DNA from: an uncultured Selenomonadaceae bacterium
Lineage (GTDB): Bacteria > Bacillota > Negativicutes > Selenomonadales > Selenomonadaceae
DNA: 64,000 nucleotides
Direction of reading: 5' to 3'
NCBI GenBank assembly: GCA_937902665.1
Contig: CALELM010000045.1
Span: 8,900-72,899, forward strand
Shown: in pieces, positions 1 to 9,944 of the stretch
Position numbering within the stretch: position 1 is the stretch's first letter
How the letters are laid out: every line of letters begins with the position of its first letter
The notes under the pieces: model-generated
What the model saw: only the letters and a program-made list of their open reading frames with translations
Told to the model about the DNA's origin: nothing
Database searches by the model: none
Program-made: the position numbers and the translations under genes

Positions 1-424
1 CCGTTTCCACGATTACCGCCTTGCGATTCGACCACTCAAAAATACTCCTGACCTCTGGGTGTTCTTTCTCACCGACAATAATCACGTCATAACCTTCTTC
101 TGCCAAGGACTTCGCCGAAAGCTGTGCTTTCCTCACATGCGGGCAAGTAGCATCTACAAGCGTCAACCCTTTTTTCTCTGCTTCTTCATAGGTCTGCGGG
201 CCAACACCATGCGAACGAACAATAATCGTCCCCATCAGCATCTCATCCAAAGACTCCACCGTGCCAACGCCTTCCTGCCTCAAACGCTCCACCATCTGCG
301 GATTGTGGATGATAGGCCCCAGCGTACAAGAATCTCCCTGTCCCGAAGCACTCTCTCTCGCAATTTTAATTGCTCGTTTGACACCATAACAAAAGCCAAG
401 ATAATCAGCCAAAATGACTTCCAT
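1..424 (-). CDS. ispH: 4-hydroxy-3-methylbut-2-enyl diphosphate reductase IspH (partial, C-terminus off the left edge)
   Basis: IspH is the [4Fe-4S] enzyme of the last MEP-pathway step, reducing HMBPP to IPP and DMAPP in the cytoplasm. Only the first 141 residues are in the window. Visible are cluster ligands C12 (GFCYGV) and C94 (DATCPHV) and substrate-pocket histidines H40, H72 (RSHG) and H122 (KEHPE), spaced almost exactly as in E. coli IspH. The ATG at 424 has only a weak GGTGG upstream. It is the last member of the aroA-cmk-plsC-ispH run. In this bacterial group ispH is often fused to ribosomal protein S1 repeats; the C-terminus is out of view, so a fusion can neither be confirmed nor excluded. 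Confidence 0.95.
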   Translation of the reverse strand, partial: MEVILADYLGFCYGVKRAIKIARESASGQGDSCTLGPIIHNPQMVERLRQEGVGTVESLDEMLMGTIIVRSHGVGPQTYEEAEKKGLTLVDATCPHVRKAQLSAKSLAEEGYDVIIVGEKEHPEVRSIFEWSNRKAVIVET

Positions 425-513
425 ACTAAAAACCACCAAAATCATTTAGGTTTTGAATACAATTCACCACAGAACTGCAATCCATTTCATAGTATAGCAT
501 AGAATAGCTAAGT

Positions 514-1119
514 CTAGCAAATATTATTTTCATTTTCTTTCATTTCGTAAATCTTGTCTAAAACAGCCTGGGAAAACGCTTCCAGCTCCTCCTTGTTTTT
601 CCGATTTCCTTCAAAATGCATGGGCTTCCCATACACAACGGTAATTTTCGGGAAAAGCCTCCCGTTTGCAAAAATGCAATCCGTCCCAATAATCGCCGCT
701 GGAAGAACAGGAGCATTCGTCATAGAAGCAATCAATCCCACGCCTGCCTCTGCTTTTTTCATTTTCCCCGTGCGGCTTCGCGTCCCTTCGGGAAAAAGGC
801 CCAATACGCATCCCTCCTTCAAGACTTGAACTGCCGCCTTGATGGCCCCTCTGTCAGCCGCTCCACGTTTTACTGGAAATGCATGACAGCCCCGAATGGC
901 TGCGGCAAAAATCGGATTTGCAAACAGCTCTATCTTCGCCATATAACTAACGGGTCTTGACAAAAAGCATGCCAAAAACGGCGGATCCCAGTTGCTCATA
1001 TGATTTGCTGCAAGGATAACCGCACCTTCCTTCGGGAGATTCTCCGCTCCCTTCACGCGAGCCCGGAACAGCAGCTTAAAATATACTGAAAACATAAACT
1101 TCGCTATTGCGTAAATCAT
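514..1119 (-). CDS. plsC: 1-acyl-sn-glycerol-3-phosphate acyltransferase PlsC
   Basis: This membrane-associated acyltransferase converts lysophosphatidic acid to phosphatidic acid in phospholipid synthesis. The 201-residue protein has the catalytic HX4D motif at H40/D45 (NHMSNWD) and the acceptor-binding FPEGTRS block at 109-115, typical of the PlsC/LPLAT family. A hydrophobic N-terminal helix (residues 1-18) fits membrane attachment. The frame is open further upstream, but the ATG at 1119 is chosen because AGGTG lies directly in front and the upstream part overlaps cmk. It begins four bases after the cmk stop, so the two are surely cotranscribed and probably translationally coupled. Acyl-ACP versus acyl-CoA preference cannot be read from the sequence. 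Confidence 0.93.
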   Translation of the reverse strand: MIYAIAKFMFSVYFKLLFRARVKGAENLPKEGAVILAANHMSNWDPPFLACFLSRPVSYMAKIELFANPIFAAAIRGCHAFPVKRGAADRGAIKAAVQVLKEGCVLGLFPEGTRSRTGKMKKAEAGVGLIASMTNAPVLPAAIIGTDCIFANGRLFPKITVVYGKPMHFEGNRKNKEELEAFSQAVLDKIYEMKENENNIC

Positions 1120-1123
1120 ACAA

Positions 1124-1780
1124 TCACCTGCACATTCCAAGAATCTTCTCAACGACCTCATCAATAGATAAGCCCGTGGTATCCAAAAGCACTGCGTCTT
1201 CTGCCTGCACCAATGGGGAAATCTCTCTTTCGCTGTCGGCCTTGTCACGCGCAGCAATATCTGCCTTAAGCTCCTCAAAGCTCATGCTGTAACCCTTTTC
1301 CTTGAGTTCTTTCCATCTCCTCTGCGCACGTTCCTCAATAGATGCCGTCAAAAAAATCTTGACATCTGCATTCGGCAGCACATGTGTTGCAATATCCCTT
1401 CCATCCATCAAGACAGCCCCACGCTCCGCCATCTTGCGCTGGAGATCCACCATCTTCTCACGAACTGCCCCAAGCCTTGCCACCTGAGAAACTATCTTAT
1501 TGATTTCCGGAGTGCGAATCTCGCCCGTTACTTCCCTGCCATCAACAAAAACCTGCGTCCTTCCATCCTTGTACTGCAAATCCACATCTATTGCAGGAAC
1601 GATGGACAAGATCAGCTCATCCGTTACTTCCTTTTTTTGCTGCAGAGTTTTCCATGCCACGGCACGGTACATGGCACCCGTATCAATGTAGGTATAATTC
1701 AATTTCTTTGCTGCGAGCTGCGCAACTGTACTCTTGCCTGCTCCTGCAGGACCATCAATCGCTACTACAAGATTTTTCAT
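1124..1780 (-). CDS. cmk: (d)CMP kinase
   Basis: Cytidylate kinase phosphorylates CMP and dCMP with ATP, supplying CDP for nucleotide and phospholipid metabolism. The 218-residue protein starts with a P-loop GPAGAGKST (10-18) and has the DTGAMYRA nucleotide-binding block and the DGRDIATHVLP lid-side motif of the Cmk family. Length is normal. The ATG at 1780 is preceded by a clear GGAGG and overlaps the aroA stop as ATGA, which indicates translational coupling. The neighbourhood aroA-cmk-plsC-ispH is a conserved order in Clostridia and Negativicutes. Confidence 0.96.
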   Translation of the reverse strand: MKNLVVAIDGPAGAGKSTVAQLAAKKLNYTYIDTGAMYRAVAWKTLQQKKEVTDELILSIVPAIDVDLQYKDGRTQVFVDGREVTGEIRTPEINKIVSQVARLGAVREKMVDLQRKMAERGAVLMDGRDIATHVLPNADVKIFLTASIEERAQRRWKELKEKGYSMSFEELKADIAARDKADSEREISPLVQAEDAVLLDTTGLSIDEVVEKILGMCR

Positions 1781-3096
1781 TTTTCCCTGCCTCCAAAATT
1801 TTCTAAGATTTGATAAAACATCGGATACGAAATAGCAATGCACTCCGGAGAATCCAGCACAACACCCTCGCCTGCCATTCCCAAAACTGCCAACGACATC
1901 GCCATGCGATGATCTCCATAGGTACGAACCCTTGCCTTTTGCGCCTTCCTGCCGCCATGAATAACCAAGCTGTCTTCCGATGCCTCAACACAGCCATGAA
2001 TCAAATGATTGAACTCGTCCTCAATCGCTTGCAGGCGATCCGTTTCCTTGACTCGAAGCTCCCCTGCTCCAGCAATGAATGTGCTTCCCTTCGCAAAAGC
2101 AGCAGCCACCGCAAGAATGGGAATTTCATCAATCAAACGAGGCATAATCTCTGCGCCAAAGGAAGTCGCATGCAGTTGGGCACTGCGAACATGCAGATCC
2201 GCTGCCGCCTCGCCCCCGCTCATACGTTCATTGAGAATTTCAATATCTGCCCCCATAACCTTCAATACATCGAGAATGCCCGTCCTCGTTGGATTGATGC
2301 CGACATTTTTCAAAAGAATATCGCTATCCGGAAGAATGGAAGCCGCCACCAGCCAATAAGCAGCCGAGCTAATATCACCCGGAATCTCGATTTCCTTTGG
2401 AGAATGCAGTGCCTTCACAGGATGCATCGTAACCGCTGTCCCATTTTTTTCCGTTTGAACCCCAAATCCCTCCAGCATACGCTCCGTATGATCCCTCGAT
2501 GCAAAAGGCTCCACAACTGTCGTATCGCCCTCTGCATACATTCCAGCAAGCAAGATAGCCGATTTGACCTGTGCCGATGCCACCGGCATATCATAAACCA
2601 TTCCCTGCAACCTCTTCCCTGCTGGGATAAGCGTGATGGGAAGTTTCCTGTTACTCTCACGCCCCACGATATTGGCCCCCATCATGGAAAGCGGTTTCAT
2701 GACTCGCTCCATCGGCCGCTTGCTAAGGGAAGCATCTCCCGTAAAGGTAGAAAGAAATGGCTGCGGTGCAAGGATTCCCATCAGCAAACGAAGCGTTGTT
2801 CCTGAATTTCCTGCATCCATAACAGCCGACGGCTCTCTCAGCCCATGCATCCCATGCCCCGTCACAATAAGCTCCGTATCGCTGAGGAATTCAACACCTG
2901 CTCCCAATGCTTCCATACATGCAACGGTGGACATGCAATCCTGTGCATGAAGAAAATTCTTTATGTGAACCGAACCATCTCCCAAAGCAGAAAGCATGAC
3001 ACTCCGATGAGAAATAGACTTATCGCCCGGAATCATGAGCGTACCATGTATTCCATGCTCTATTTTTTTTATCTCCTTTACTCCTACTTCTGACAT
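1777..3096 (-). CDS. aroA: 3-phosphoshikimate 1-carboxyvinyltransferase (EPSP synthase)
   Basis: AroA condenses shikimate-3-phosphate with phosphoenolpyruvate, the sixth step of the shikimate pathway to aromatic amino acids. The 439-residue protein shows PGDKSISHR (23-31), the DAGNSGTTLRL phosphate-binding region, the KETDRL motif and the conserved GDHRMAMS block near the C-terminus, all family signatures. The ATG at 3096 is chosen because AGGAG sits eight to nine bases upstream; a GTG 18 bases further up has no such site. The stop overlaps the cmk start. It begins 18 bases after the end of the BaiN-like gene, inside one long operon. Confidence 0.96.
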   Translation of the reverse strand: MSEVGVKEIKKIEHGIHGTLMIPGDKSISHRSVMLSALGDGSVHIKNFLHAQDCMSTVACMEALGAGVEFLSDTELIVTGHGMHGLREPSAVMDAGNSGTTLRLLMGILAPQPFLSTFTGDASLSKRPMERVMKPLSMMGANIVGRESNRKLPITLIPAGKRLQGMVYDMPVASAQVKSAILLAGMYAEGDTTVVEPFASRDHTERMLEGFGVQTEKNGTAVTMHPVKALHSPKEIEIPGDISSAAYWLVAASILPDSDILLKNVGINPTRTGILDVLKVMGADIEILNERMSGGEAAADLHVRSAQLHATSFGAEIMPRLIDEIPILAVAAAFAKGSTFIAGAGELRVKETDRLQAIEDEFNHLIHGCVEASEDSLVIHGGRKAQKARVRTYGDHRMAMSLAVLGMAGEGVVLDSPECIAISYPMFYQILENFGGREK

Positions 3097-3114
3097 TTTG
3101 ACACTCCTCAACAC

Positions 3115-4356
3115 TCAATCATTCCAAACGCTCCAGTTTCCTGCCGCAGCCCCCATAGAAAATGCAGCCTGCAGGTTATAACCTCCCGTATAAGCATCCA
3201 CATCAACCACTTCCCCAGCAAAATACAGATGAGATACCAATTTTGATTCCATCGTCTTGGGGTTAATCTCCTTGACAGAAATACCGCCAGCCGTCACGAT
3301 GGCTTCTGCCAGCGGACGTGTTTTCGTTACTGTCAGATTCAAATGGCAGATCGTATCTATGAGCCGCCTGCGCTCCTCCTGCGTAATTTCATGAACGGCT
3401 TTATCGGGGTCGATATATGCCAGATCAAGTACCGGCGCTATCATTTTATTTGGCAGGAGATCATGCAAAGCATTCTTGATTTGCTTGCGAAGATATTTTT
3501 GAAAATCCCTCTGCACTCTTGCATCAAGTACCTCCACACGCAACGCAGGCTTCAGATTGATTTGAAGCTCCACAAACCTGCCTTCTGACAAAAGCTCTGC
3601 AACACGTCTGGAAAGCGAGAGTATGACAGGACCTGTTACGCCAAAATGCGTAAACATCATTTCCCCGAAAAGTGAAGATTCCTTTTTCCCATCAGAAAAC
3701 AACGTCACCTGCACATTCCGAAGGGACAGCCCCTGTGCTTCTCTTGCCCAATCCTCCTCCGTTTCCAAAGGAACCAAAGCCGGCAGTATCTTGGTAACAG
3801 TATGCCCAATCGTTCTTGCCATAGTATAGCCATCTCCTGCAGAACCTGTTCCGGGATACGATGCACCGCCGACTGCAAGGATAACTGCATCTCCAGAAAA
3901 AAACTTTCCTTCTACGGTTTCGATGCCGATTGCTTTTCCATCCGATAAAGAAATCAAGGATACAGCCGTATTGGTGAAAATCTTTACACCAAGCTCATGC
4001 AAGCGTTCCACCATGGCATCTACAATATCAGAAGCCTTGTCACTCACCGGGAACACACGGTTTCCACGCTCTACCTTCAAGGGAACACCGGTGCTTTCAA
4101 AGAACTGCATCACATCTTGATTATCAAAGGCACGCATTGCACTGTTGAGAAATTTTCCATTTCCCAGCACGTTCTTGATAAGCTCAGGAATCTCTGCCGC
4201 ATTCGTAACATTGCATCGTCCCTTGCCCGTAATCAGCATTTTCTTTCCTACTCGATTCATCTTTTCCAGTAACACGACCTGTGCACCATTTTCTGCCGCT
4301 TTAATAGCAGCCATCATGCCCGCTGGTCCTGCTCCGATGACAAGAATCTTACGCAT
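3115..4356 (-). CDS. BaiN/HI0933-family FAD-dependent oxidoreductase
   Basis: This 413-residue flavoprotein belongs to the HI0933/YhiN family. It has an N-terminal Rossmann dinucleotide motif GAGPAG (8-13), the diagnostic GKGRCNVTN segment near residue 45, and the C-terminal GGYNLQAAFSMGAAAG flavin-binding block. One characterised relative, BaiN of Clostridium scindens, acts on bile-acid enone intermediates, but most members sit in housekeeping clusters with unknown substrate, as here between rluB and aroA. Its first eight bases overlap the end of rluB. No redox partner is evident in the window. The family call is firm and the reaction is not known. Confidence 0.85.
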   Translation of the reverse strand: MRKILVIGAGPAGMMAAIKAAENGAQVVLLEKMNRVGKKMLITGKGRCNVTNAAEIPELIKNVLGNGKFLNSAMRAFDNQDVMQFFESTGVPLKVERGNRVFPVSDKASDIVDAMVERLHELGVKIFTNTAVSLISLSDGKAIGIETVEGKFFSGDAVILAVGGASYPGTGSAGDGYTMARTIGHTVTKILPALVPLETEEDWAREAQGLSLRNVQVTLFSDGKKESSLFGEMMFTHFGVTGPVILSLSRRVAELLSEGRFVELQINLKPALRVEVLDARVQRDFQKYLRKQIKNALHDLLPNKMIAPVLDLAYIDPDKAVHEITQEERRRLIDTICHLNLTVTKTRPLAEAIVTAGGISVKEINPKTMESKLVSHLYFAGEVVDVDAYTGGYNLQAAFSMGAAAGNWSVWND

Positions 4357-5089
4357 GCGTTTTCACATCCAATCCTGCCAAGTGATAAAGCTCAGAAATT
4401 TCTTCATCTGCTAGCCTGCGATATCTTCCACGTCCAACACCTGACAGCGTTAAGCCTGCAAATACAGTACGCTTAAGTGCTTTCACATCACAGCCTACCG
4501 CCGCCAGCATACGGCGAACCTGACGATTCCTTCCCTCATGGATCGTCATTTCCACCTTGCACGAGTTGCCCTCCCTAGCGAGGACTCGAACCTTGGCAGG
4601 CGCCGTAATGCCATCCTCCAGCTCAATGCCCTTTTGCAGAGACAGCAGCTTGCTTTCTGTCAACTCTCCTGACACTTTTGCAACATACGTCTTTTCCACC
4701 TTGTAACGTGGATGCAGCAAAGCATTCATCAATGTCCCGTCATTCGTAACGAGGAGCAGGCCCTCTGTATTGTTGTCCAGTCTGCCGACTGGATAGACTC
4801 GTTCCATTATCTCAGGCATGAGATCCAGCACCGTCCGTCTGCCTCTCTCATCTCGTGCCGTAGAGAGATAGCCCTTGGGCTTGTTCAAAAGCAAATACAC
4901 ATGGCGCTCCGCTACGCCAATCCGCTTTCCATCAACAAAAATATGATGCACATCCGCATCATATTTTTGTCCTAATTCCGTAATCACCTTGCCATCTACG
5001 GATACTTTGCCGTCCAAAATCATCTTCTCAGCTGCCCGCCGAGAAGCGATTCCCGCCCGACTAAGAATTTTTTGCAGTCGTTCTTTCAT
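4349..5089 (-). CDS. rluB: rRNA pseudouridine synthase, RluB/RsuA family
   Basis: Isomerises uridine to pseudouridine in rRNA, most likely in the 23S peptidyl-transferase region as for RluB. The 246-residue protein has an N-terminal S4 RNA-binding domain (about 1-60, starting ERLQKILSRAGIASRRAAE) followed by the catalytic domain with GRLDNNTEGLLL, where D105 is the nucleophile. Arg-rich EGRNRQVRRM closes the active site. The start at 5089 follows GAGGAATTT closely. It lies between dacF and the BaiN-like gene, overlapping the latter by eight bases. RluB, RsuA and RluF cannot be separated safely by eye; the gene context favours RluB. Confidence 0.9.
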   Translation of the reverse strand: MKERLQKILSRAGIASRRAAEKMILDGKVSVDGKVITELGQKYDADVHHIFVDGKRIGVAERHVYLLLNKPKGYLSTARDERGRRTVLDLMPEIMERVYPVGRLDNNTEGLLLVTNDGTLMNALLHPRYKVEKTYVAKVSGELTESKLLSLQKGIELEDGITAPAKVRVLAREGNSCKVEMTIHEGRNRQVRRMLAAVGCDVKALKRTVFAGLTLSGVGRGRYRRLADEEISELYHLAGLDVKTHA

Positions 5090-5113
5090 AAATTCCTCTA
5101 TTTCATTTCCCGA

Positions 5114-6316
5114 TTATTTCAATAACTCCTGTATCCAACGCAGCACCGTCAAGAAAAAAGACTTCTTTTCCACAGTCTCCGTCGCAACAATCTCCGTTGC
5201 CGCAATCTCTCTGCCATCCCACAGCACCCGAACATTCCCAACAGGATCTCCTGCTTGAATCGGAGCCTCCAAACTCTCTGGAATATCATAAACTACCTGA
5301 TAATCCAAGGAATCTTTCTCAAAAACAGGAAGTACAATATCATCCTTCACTGCGATAGAAACTGTATTCTTGTAACCGGAACGTACCCGCAAGCTCCCCA
5401 CATGCTCCTGCTCATGCAGGATTTTCTTTTTATCCACTTGCTGGAAGCCATAGTCCAGCATCGCTATCGAATCGTTCCACATGTAAAGGCTGTCCAAAAC
5501 CACAGAAACAATCTGTATGCCATCCCGCTTTGCACCTGCTGCAAGACAACGGCCTGCCGCATCCGTATATCCTGTCTTGACTCCATTGGCACCGTCTGAC
5601 AGCCAAAGAATCTGATTCTCGTTCCGCCACATATGCTTTGGATCCTTGATCCAGTCCAAATGCAGCTCTTTTGTGCCAACAATCTCCGCAAACATAGCAT
5701 TCCGATATCCATACGAAGCAATCAGTGCCAAATCATAGGCAGTCGAATAATGCCGCTCATCTGGCAATCCATTTGGATTCATGAAATGCGTATCCTTCGC
5801 TCCAATTTCCTCTGCCTTTTGATTCATCAAGCCCGCAAAGGCTTCCACACTGCCTGCAATATGCTCTGCTACAGCAATCGTGGCATCGTTTCCAGACATC
5901 ATCATCATGCCATACAGCAAATCCCGAAGCGGAATCTTATCGCCCTCCTCCAGCCAAAGCGTTGAACCTTCCGTCCCTGCAGCATGGGGACTAATGGTAA
6001 CTATGTCATCGAGATTCCCACGCTCCAGAGCAACGATTAAGGTCATCATCTTTGTCGTGCTTGCAGGAAATCTCCTTGCCTTCATATCTCTCGAATAGAG
6101 AACCTTTCCTGTCATCGCCTCAACAATAACCGCCGATCTTGCCGTTACCTTGGGCAAAGCATCATCATCAGAAACAATGACATGCGGAACAGCCTCTCCC
6201 TGTTCCGTATTTATATTTCCCCGAGATGGTGCCGCTTCCACCCCCTGTACACCAATCACACAAACCAAACAAAAAAGGATTATTCCTACGAACTTCCATT
6301 GCCTTATTGCGTTCAA
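5114..6316 (-). CDS. dacF: D-alanyl-D-alanine carboxypeptidase (serine-type PBP5, DacF-like)
   Basis: Secreted penicillin-binding protein of peptidase family S11 that trims the terminal D-Ala of peptidoglycan pentapeptides. Residues 1-28 form a signal peptide with a long hydrophobic core. The active-site motifs are present: S86-TTK89, S141-G-N, and K247-T-G. A C-terminal beta-rich domain and an amphipathic end fit membrane anchoring. The frame opens with TTG at 6325, but that codon abuts the AGGAG; the TTG at 6316, nine bases downstream of it, is the better start and gives 400 residues. It heads the rluB-aroA-ispH operon. Confidence 0.93.
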   Translation of the reverse strand: MNAIRQWKFVGIILFCLVCVIGVQGVEAAPSRGNINTEQGEAVPHVIVSDDDALPKVTARSAVIVEAMTGKVLYSRDMKARRFPASTTKMMTLIVALERGNLDDIVTISPHAAGTEGSTLWLEEGDKIPLRDLLYGMMMMSGNDATIAVAEHIAGSVEAFAGLMNQKAEEIGAKDTHFMNPNGLPDERHYSTAYDLALIASYGYRNAMFAEIVGTKELHLDWIKDPKHMWRNENQILWLSDGANGVKTGYTDAAGRCLAAGAKRDGIQIVSVVLDSLYMWNDSIAMLDYGFQQVDKKKILHEQEHVGSLRVRSGYKNTVSIAVKDDIVLPVFEKDSLDYQVVYDIPESLEAPIQAGDPVGNVRVLWDGREIAATEIVATETVEKKSFFLTVLRWIQELLK

Positions 6317-6508
6317 GTGATTCAACTCCTACTTTACTCATCTATGGGCATCCCGATTCTCTTGCATCCATCCAACTTATTTTCCCCATCATATTTACGA
6401 AAATGCTTGAAAAGACCATCCCGCCTTTTAGAAGTGCCATTACCAGACTTTTTCATTCTATCATTCAAAACCACGCATTTCAACAAAAGAAATGCCTCAC
6501 CGCCTGCA

Positions 6509-9500
6509 TCATCTGACACGCAAGCATTCCTTTCCAATGACCTGTTCCAACTGTTTCCTGCATTCTTCCGAGCCATCCACCCTGTATTGCGAGCTGATAT
6601 TGCGCCATTTTCCATTCATGCAAAGGTATACATTATGGTTTCCTCTGTATTTATCGAAAATCCCTTTCAGCTTATCGTAAATTTCTTTTTTATCCTTCTC
6701 CTGCGGAATGGTCAGGTAATACTCTGGAAGATATTCCTCCATTGACCAAACGACATCTGCCAAAAGCTTCACGCCGTCTTCCTTGCAGTCCAATCTGCCC
6801 TGCACCACAACCGCCGTATCGGGTACCAGAAGATTTACATGCTGATAAAAAAGTCTGGGAAACACAGTAACTTCCATAGTTTCCGTAAAATCCTCCAGCT
6901 CCAAAAAGCACATAGTCTCTCCCTTGCGGGTGGATATCCTTTTCGCAGAAGTAATAATACCGGCAACCCTCACCAGCTGCTTATCCTTCATGCCCCCGTT
7001 CAGGAGCATGTCTATTCCGCGAAAACCGAGAAGCTTGTCACGGTATTGATCCAACGGATGTCCAGTAATGTAAAAACCCGTAGTTTCTTTTTCCCACTCC
7101 AGCATTTCTTTGATTTCTGCCTCCGGAAGATCCGGCATGGGAATCTCTGCGGCTTCTCCTATCAGCTCCTCGGAAAAGAGTCCCATCTGACCGCTCTCCC
7201 TGTCTCTCTGCCTGCTGGCAGCCTCACCCATGACCTGCTCCAATACAGCAAGCATTTGACTTCGCTTTGCACCAGTGAAATCAAATGCGCCACATTTCAC
7301 CAAGCTTTCCACTGCACGCCGATTGAGCATACGCGTATCCACACGATTGCAAAAATCTTGCAAGGAATGAAACAAGCCTTCTTTTTTGCGAAGGGAAACC
7401 ACTGCCTCAATGGCATTTTCCCCCACATTGCGAACCGCCGCTAATCCAAAACGAACACAGTTTCCATCTACACTGAATGCCGACCTGCTCGTATTGATAT
7501 CCGGAGGCAGAATTTTAATTCCCATACGCTTGCAAAGGTCAATATAAACAGGAACCTTCTGCGTATCTATAACACTCGACAACATTGCCGCCATAAATTC
7601 CTGTGGATAATGAGCCTTCAGCCAAGCTGTCTGCCATGCAACATACGCATAGGCAGCACTGTGCGATTTATTGAATCCATAATCAGCAAAATGCGTTAGC
7701 AAATCAAATATAGTCTGCGCCAAATTGCCGTCAATGTTATTCTTTTCGCAGCCCTTCATAAAATTTTCCTTCTGCGCCAGCAATATCTCATGCTTTTTCT
7801 TTCCCATAGCACGCCGCAAAAGATCCGCTTGACCAAGGGTAAAGCCAGCCAGCACCTGAACAATCTGCATTACCTGTTCCTGATAAAGCACCACACCAAA
7901 GGTTTCCTTCAAAATTGGCTCTAGCAGGGGATGCATATATACCACCTGCTTTCGCCCATGACGGCCTGCTATAAAATCCTCCACCATGCCGCTCCCCAAA
8001 GGACCGGGGCGGTAAAGCGCAACCGTTGGAATAAGGTCTGTAAACCCCTCTGGCTGCAAGTCCTTAACAAGATTTGTCATTCCAGTGGATTCCATCTGGA
8101 AAACAGCTCCCGTCCTTCCTTCGCAAAGCATCTTGGAAGTCAGCTCATCTGTTAATGGAATTTTTTCGATATCTATTTCTTCTCCCCTTGCCGCCCGTAT
8201 ATTTTGCAAGGTATCGCTGATAACCGTCAACGTCCTGAGCCCTAAAAAGTCCATCTTCAGAAGCCCTAGCTCCTCCACATGATCCTTGTCGTATTCCGTT
8301 ACCAGCGTTCCTTCTGAAATGGTGACTGGCAGGTACTCCGTCAACGGCTTTCGAGCGATTACTACACCTGCGGCATGCGTAGAGGAATGTCTTGGCAGAC
8401 CTTCTATCTTGCGAGCCATGTCAACCAAACGCCGCACGTCATCGCTTTCCTGATAAGCCTCACGGAAATCCTTGGAGCTTTCCATTGCCTTGTCCAAAGT
8501 AATTTTCAGGTCATTCGGCACTAGCTTTGCTACACGGTCAACCTCTGCATAGGGCAGGTTCAAGGCACGCCCGACATCACGGATGGCTCCCTTGGCAGCC
8601 ATCGTGCCAAAGGTCACAATCTGCGCCACATGGTCATAGCCATAGCGTTCCTTGACATAATCAATAACTTCTTCCCGACGCAAATAGCAAAAATCTATAT
8701 CAATATCCGGCATACTGACACGCTCCGGATTCAAAAAACGTTCAAACAGAAGCGCATACTTCAAGGGATCGATATCCGTAATGCCAAGCACATACGCAAC
8801 GATACTGCCTGCTGCCGAGCCTCGCCCCGGCCCGACAGCAATCCCATGCTCTCTCGAATAGTTGATAAAATCCCAGACTATCAAAAAATAGCTGTCATAT
8901 CCCATGCGATGAATGATTTCCAATTCATAATCCAACCGCCTGCGTATCTCTTCCGTGATGGTCGGATACCGTTTTCCTATCGATTTCTCGCAAAGCGCGC
9001 GAAGATATGCCTTGTCATCTGCATACGGTTCAGGAATTGGATAATACGGCAGCTGCAAATTTCCAAATTCAAAATCTACATTGCAACGTTCTGCAATACG
9101 AGCTGTATTGGAAAAAGCCTCCTCAGGAAATTCCCGAAACAGGCTTCTCATTTCTTCTCCGGATTTCAGGTAATAATCATCGCTATTGAATTTCATGCGA
9201 TCATCATCGTCTATGGTCTTTCCCGTCTGAATGCAAAGCAGGATTTCATGGAAGCTGCTGTCCTCCCTATGCACATAATGCAGGTCATTGGTGGCGACAA
9301 GACCTATTCCATGCTTTTTTGCAAAATCCAGCAAAGCGGCATTTGCTGTTTTTTCCTCCTCCAAGCCATGATTTTGTATCTCAAGGAAAAAATTATTTTC
9401 CCCAAAGATCTCCTGATATTCCAAAACTAATGCTTCTGCCCGCTCCAAATCTCCCCGAATAATTGCCTGCGGTATTTCTCCTGCAACGCAAGCACTCAGG

Positions 9501-9943
9501 CATATAATCCCTTCGTGATACTTCCGCAGAAGTTCCTTGTCCACACGCGGTTTATAGTACAATCCCTCAATATTGGCAAGGGACACCAGCTTTACCAAAT
9601 TACGGTAGCCTGTCTGATTTTCCGCCAAAAGTATCAAATGATAATACCTGACACCATTGCTCTCTGCACGTTCCCTGCGGTCTCCCGGCGCTAAATACAC
9701 CTCACAGCCAATGATAGGCTTGATTCCCTGCTTCTTTGCCTCTTTATAAAAATCAATGACGCCAAACATATTGCCGTGATCCGTAATAGCGATGGCAGGC
9801 ATCCCCATCTGTTTTGCAACAGTGACCAGATCCTTGATGCGGCTGGCACCATCCAGAAGGCTGTATTCCGTATGCACATGGAGATGCACAAAATCACGCA
9901 CCCGATTTACCTTGTTTTCCCTGTCCTCCGATACTGCTCCCAT
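6509..9943 (-). CDS. dnaE: DNA polymerase III alpha subunit
   Basis: Replicative polymerase subunit of the DnaE1 class. The 1144-residue protein contains, in order, a PHP domain (FVHLHVHTEYSLLDG at about 18-32), the palm with GPGRGSAAGS (371-380) and the catalytic MPDIDIDF (411-418), a helix-hairpin-helix/beta-binding region, and an OB-fold near 985-1060. No intein or frameshift is visible. The ATG at 9943 is two bases after the stop of the upstream gene; a GTG at 9901, closer to the usual family start, is an alternative. The gap to dacF is about 190 bases with no gene and no clear terminator. Confidence 0.96.
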   Translation of the reverse strand: MGAVSEDRENKVNRVRDFVHLHVHTEYSLLDGASRIKDLVTVAKQMGMPAIAITDHGNMFGVIDFYKEAKKQGIKPIIGCEVYLAPGDRRERAESNGVRYYHLILLAENQTGYRNLVKLVSLANIEGLYYKPRVDKELLRKYHEGIICLSACVAGEIPQAIIRGDLERAEALVLEYQEIFGENNFFLEIQNHGLEEEKTANAALLDFAKKHGIGLVATNDLHYVHREDSSFHEILLCIQTGKTIDDDDRMKFNSDDYYLKSGEEMRSLFREFPEEAFSNTARIAERCNVDFEFGNLQLPYYPIPEPYADDKAYLRALCEKSIGKRYPTITEEIRRRLDYELEIIHRMGYDSYFLIVWDFINYSREHGIAVGPGRGSAAGSIVAYVLGITDIDPLKYALLFERFLNPERVSMPDIDIDFCYLRREEVIDYVKERYGYDHVAQIVTFGTMAAKGAIRDVGRALNLPYAEVDRVAKLVPNDLKITLDKAMESSKDFREAYQESDDVRRLVDMARKIEGLPRHSSTHAAGVVIARKPLTEYLPVTISEGTLVTEYDKDHVEELGLLKMDFLGLRTLTVISDTLQNIRAARGEEIDIEKIPLTDELTSKMLCEGRTGAVFQMESTGMTNLVKDLQPEGFTDLIPTVALYRPGPLGSGMVEDFIAGRHGRKQVVYMHPLLEPILKETFGVVLYQEQVMQIVQVLAGFTLGQADLLRRAMGKKKHEILLAQKENFMKGCEKNNIDGNLAQTIFDLLTHFADYGFNKSHSAAYAYVAWQTAWLKAHYPQEFMAAMLSSVIDTQKVPVYIDLCKRMGIKILPPDINTSRSAFSVDGNCVRFGLAAVRNVGENAIEAVVSLRKKEGLFHSLQDFCNRVDTRMLNRRAVESLVKCGAFDFTGAKRSQMLAVLEQVMGEAASRQRDRESGQMGLFSEELIGEAAEIPMPDLPEAEIKEMLEWEKETTGFYITGHPLDQYRDKLLGFRGIDMLLNGGMKDKQLVRVAGIITSAKRISTRKGETMCFLELEDFTETMEVTVFPRLFYQHVNLLVPDTAVVVQGRLDCKEDGVKLLADVVWSMEEYLPEYYLTIPQEKDKKEIYDKLKGIFDKYRGNHNVYLCMNGKWRNISSQYRVDGSEECRKQLEQVIGKECLRVR

Positions 9944-9944
9944 T

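Noticed and set aside
1..424. ispH-rpsA fusion, common in this bacterial group
   Set aside because: Only the IspH N-terminal domain is inside the window, so the fusion cannot be assessed.
6326..6508. Possible small gene or terminator between dnaE and dacF
   Set aside because: Short frames exist on both strands, but none has a ribosome-binding site or plausible composition, and no stem followed by a T-run was found.
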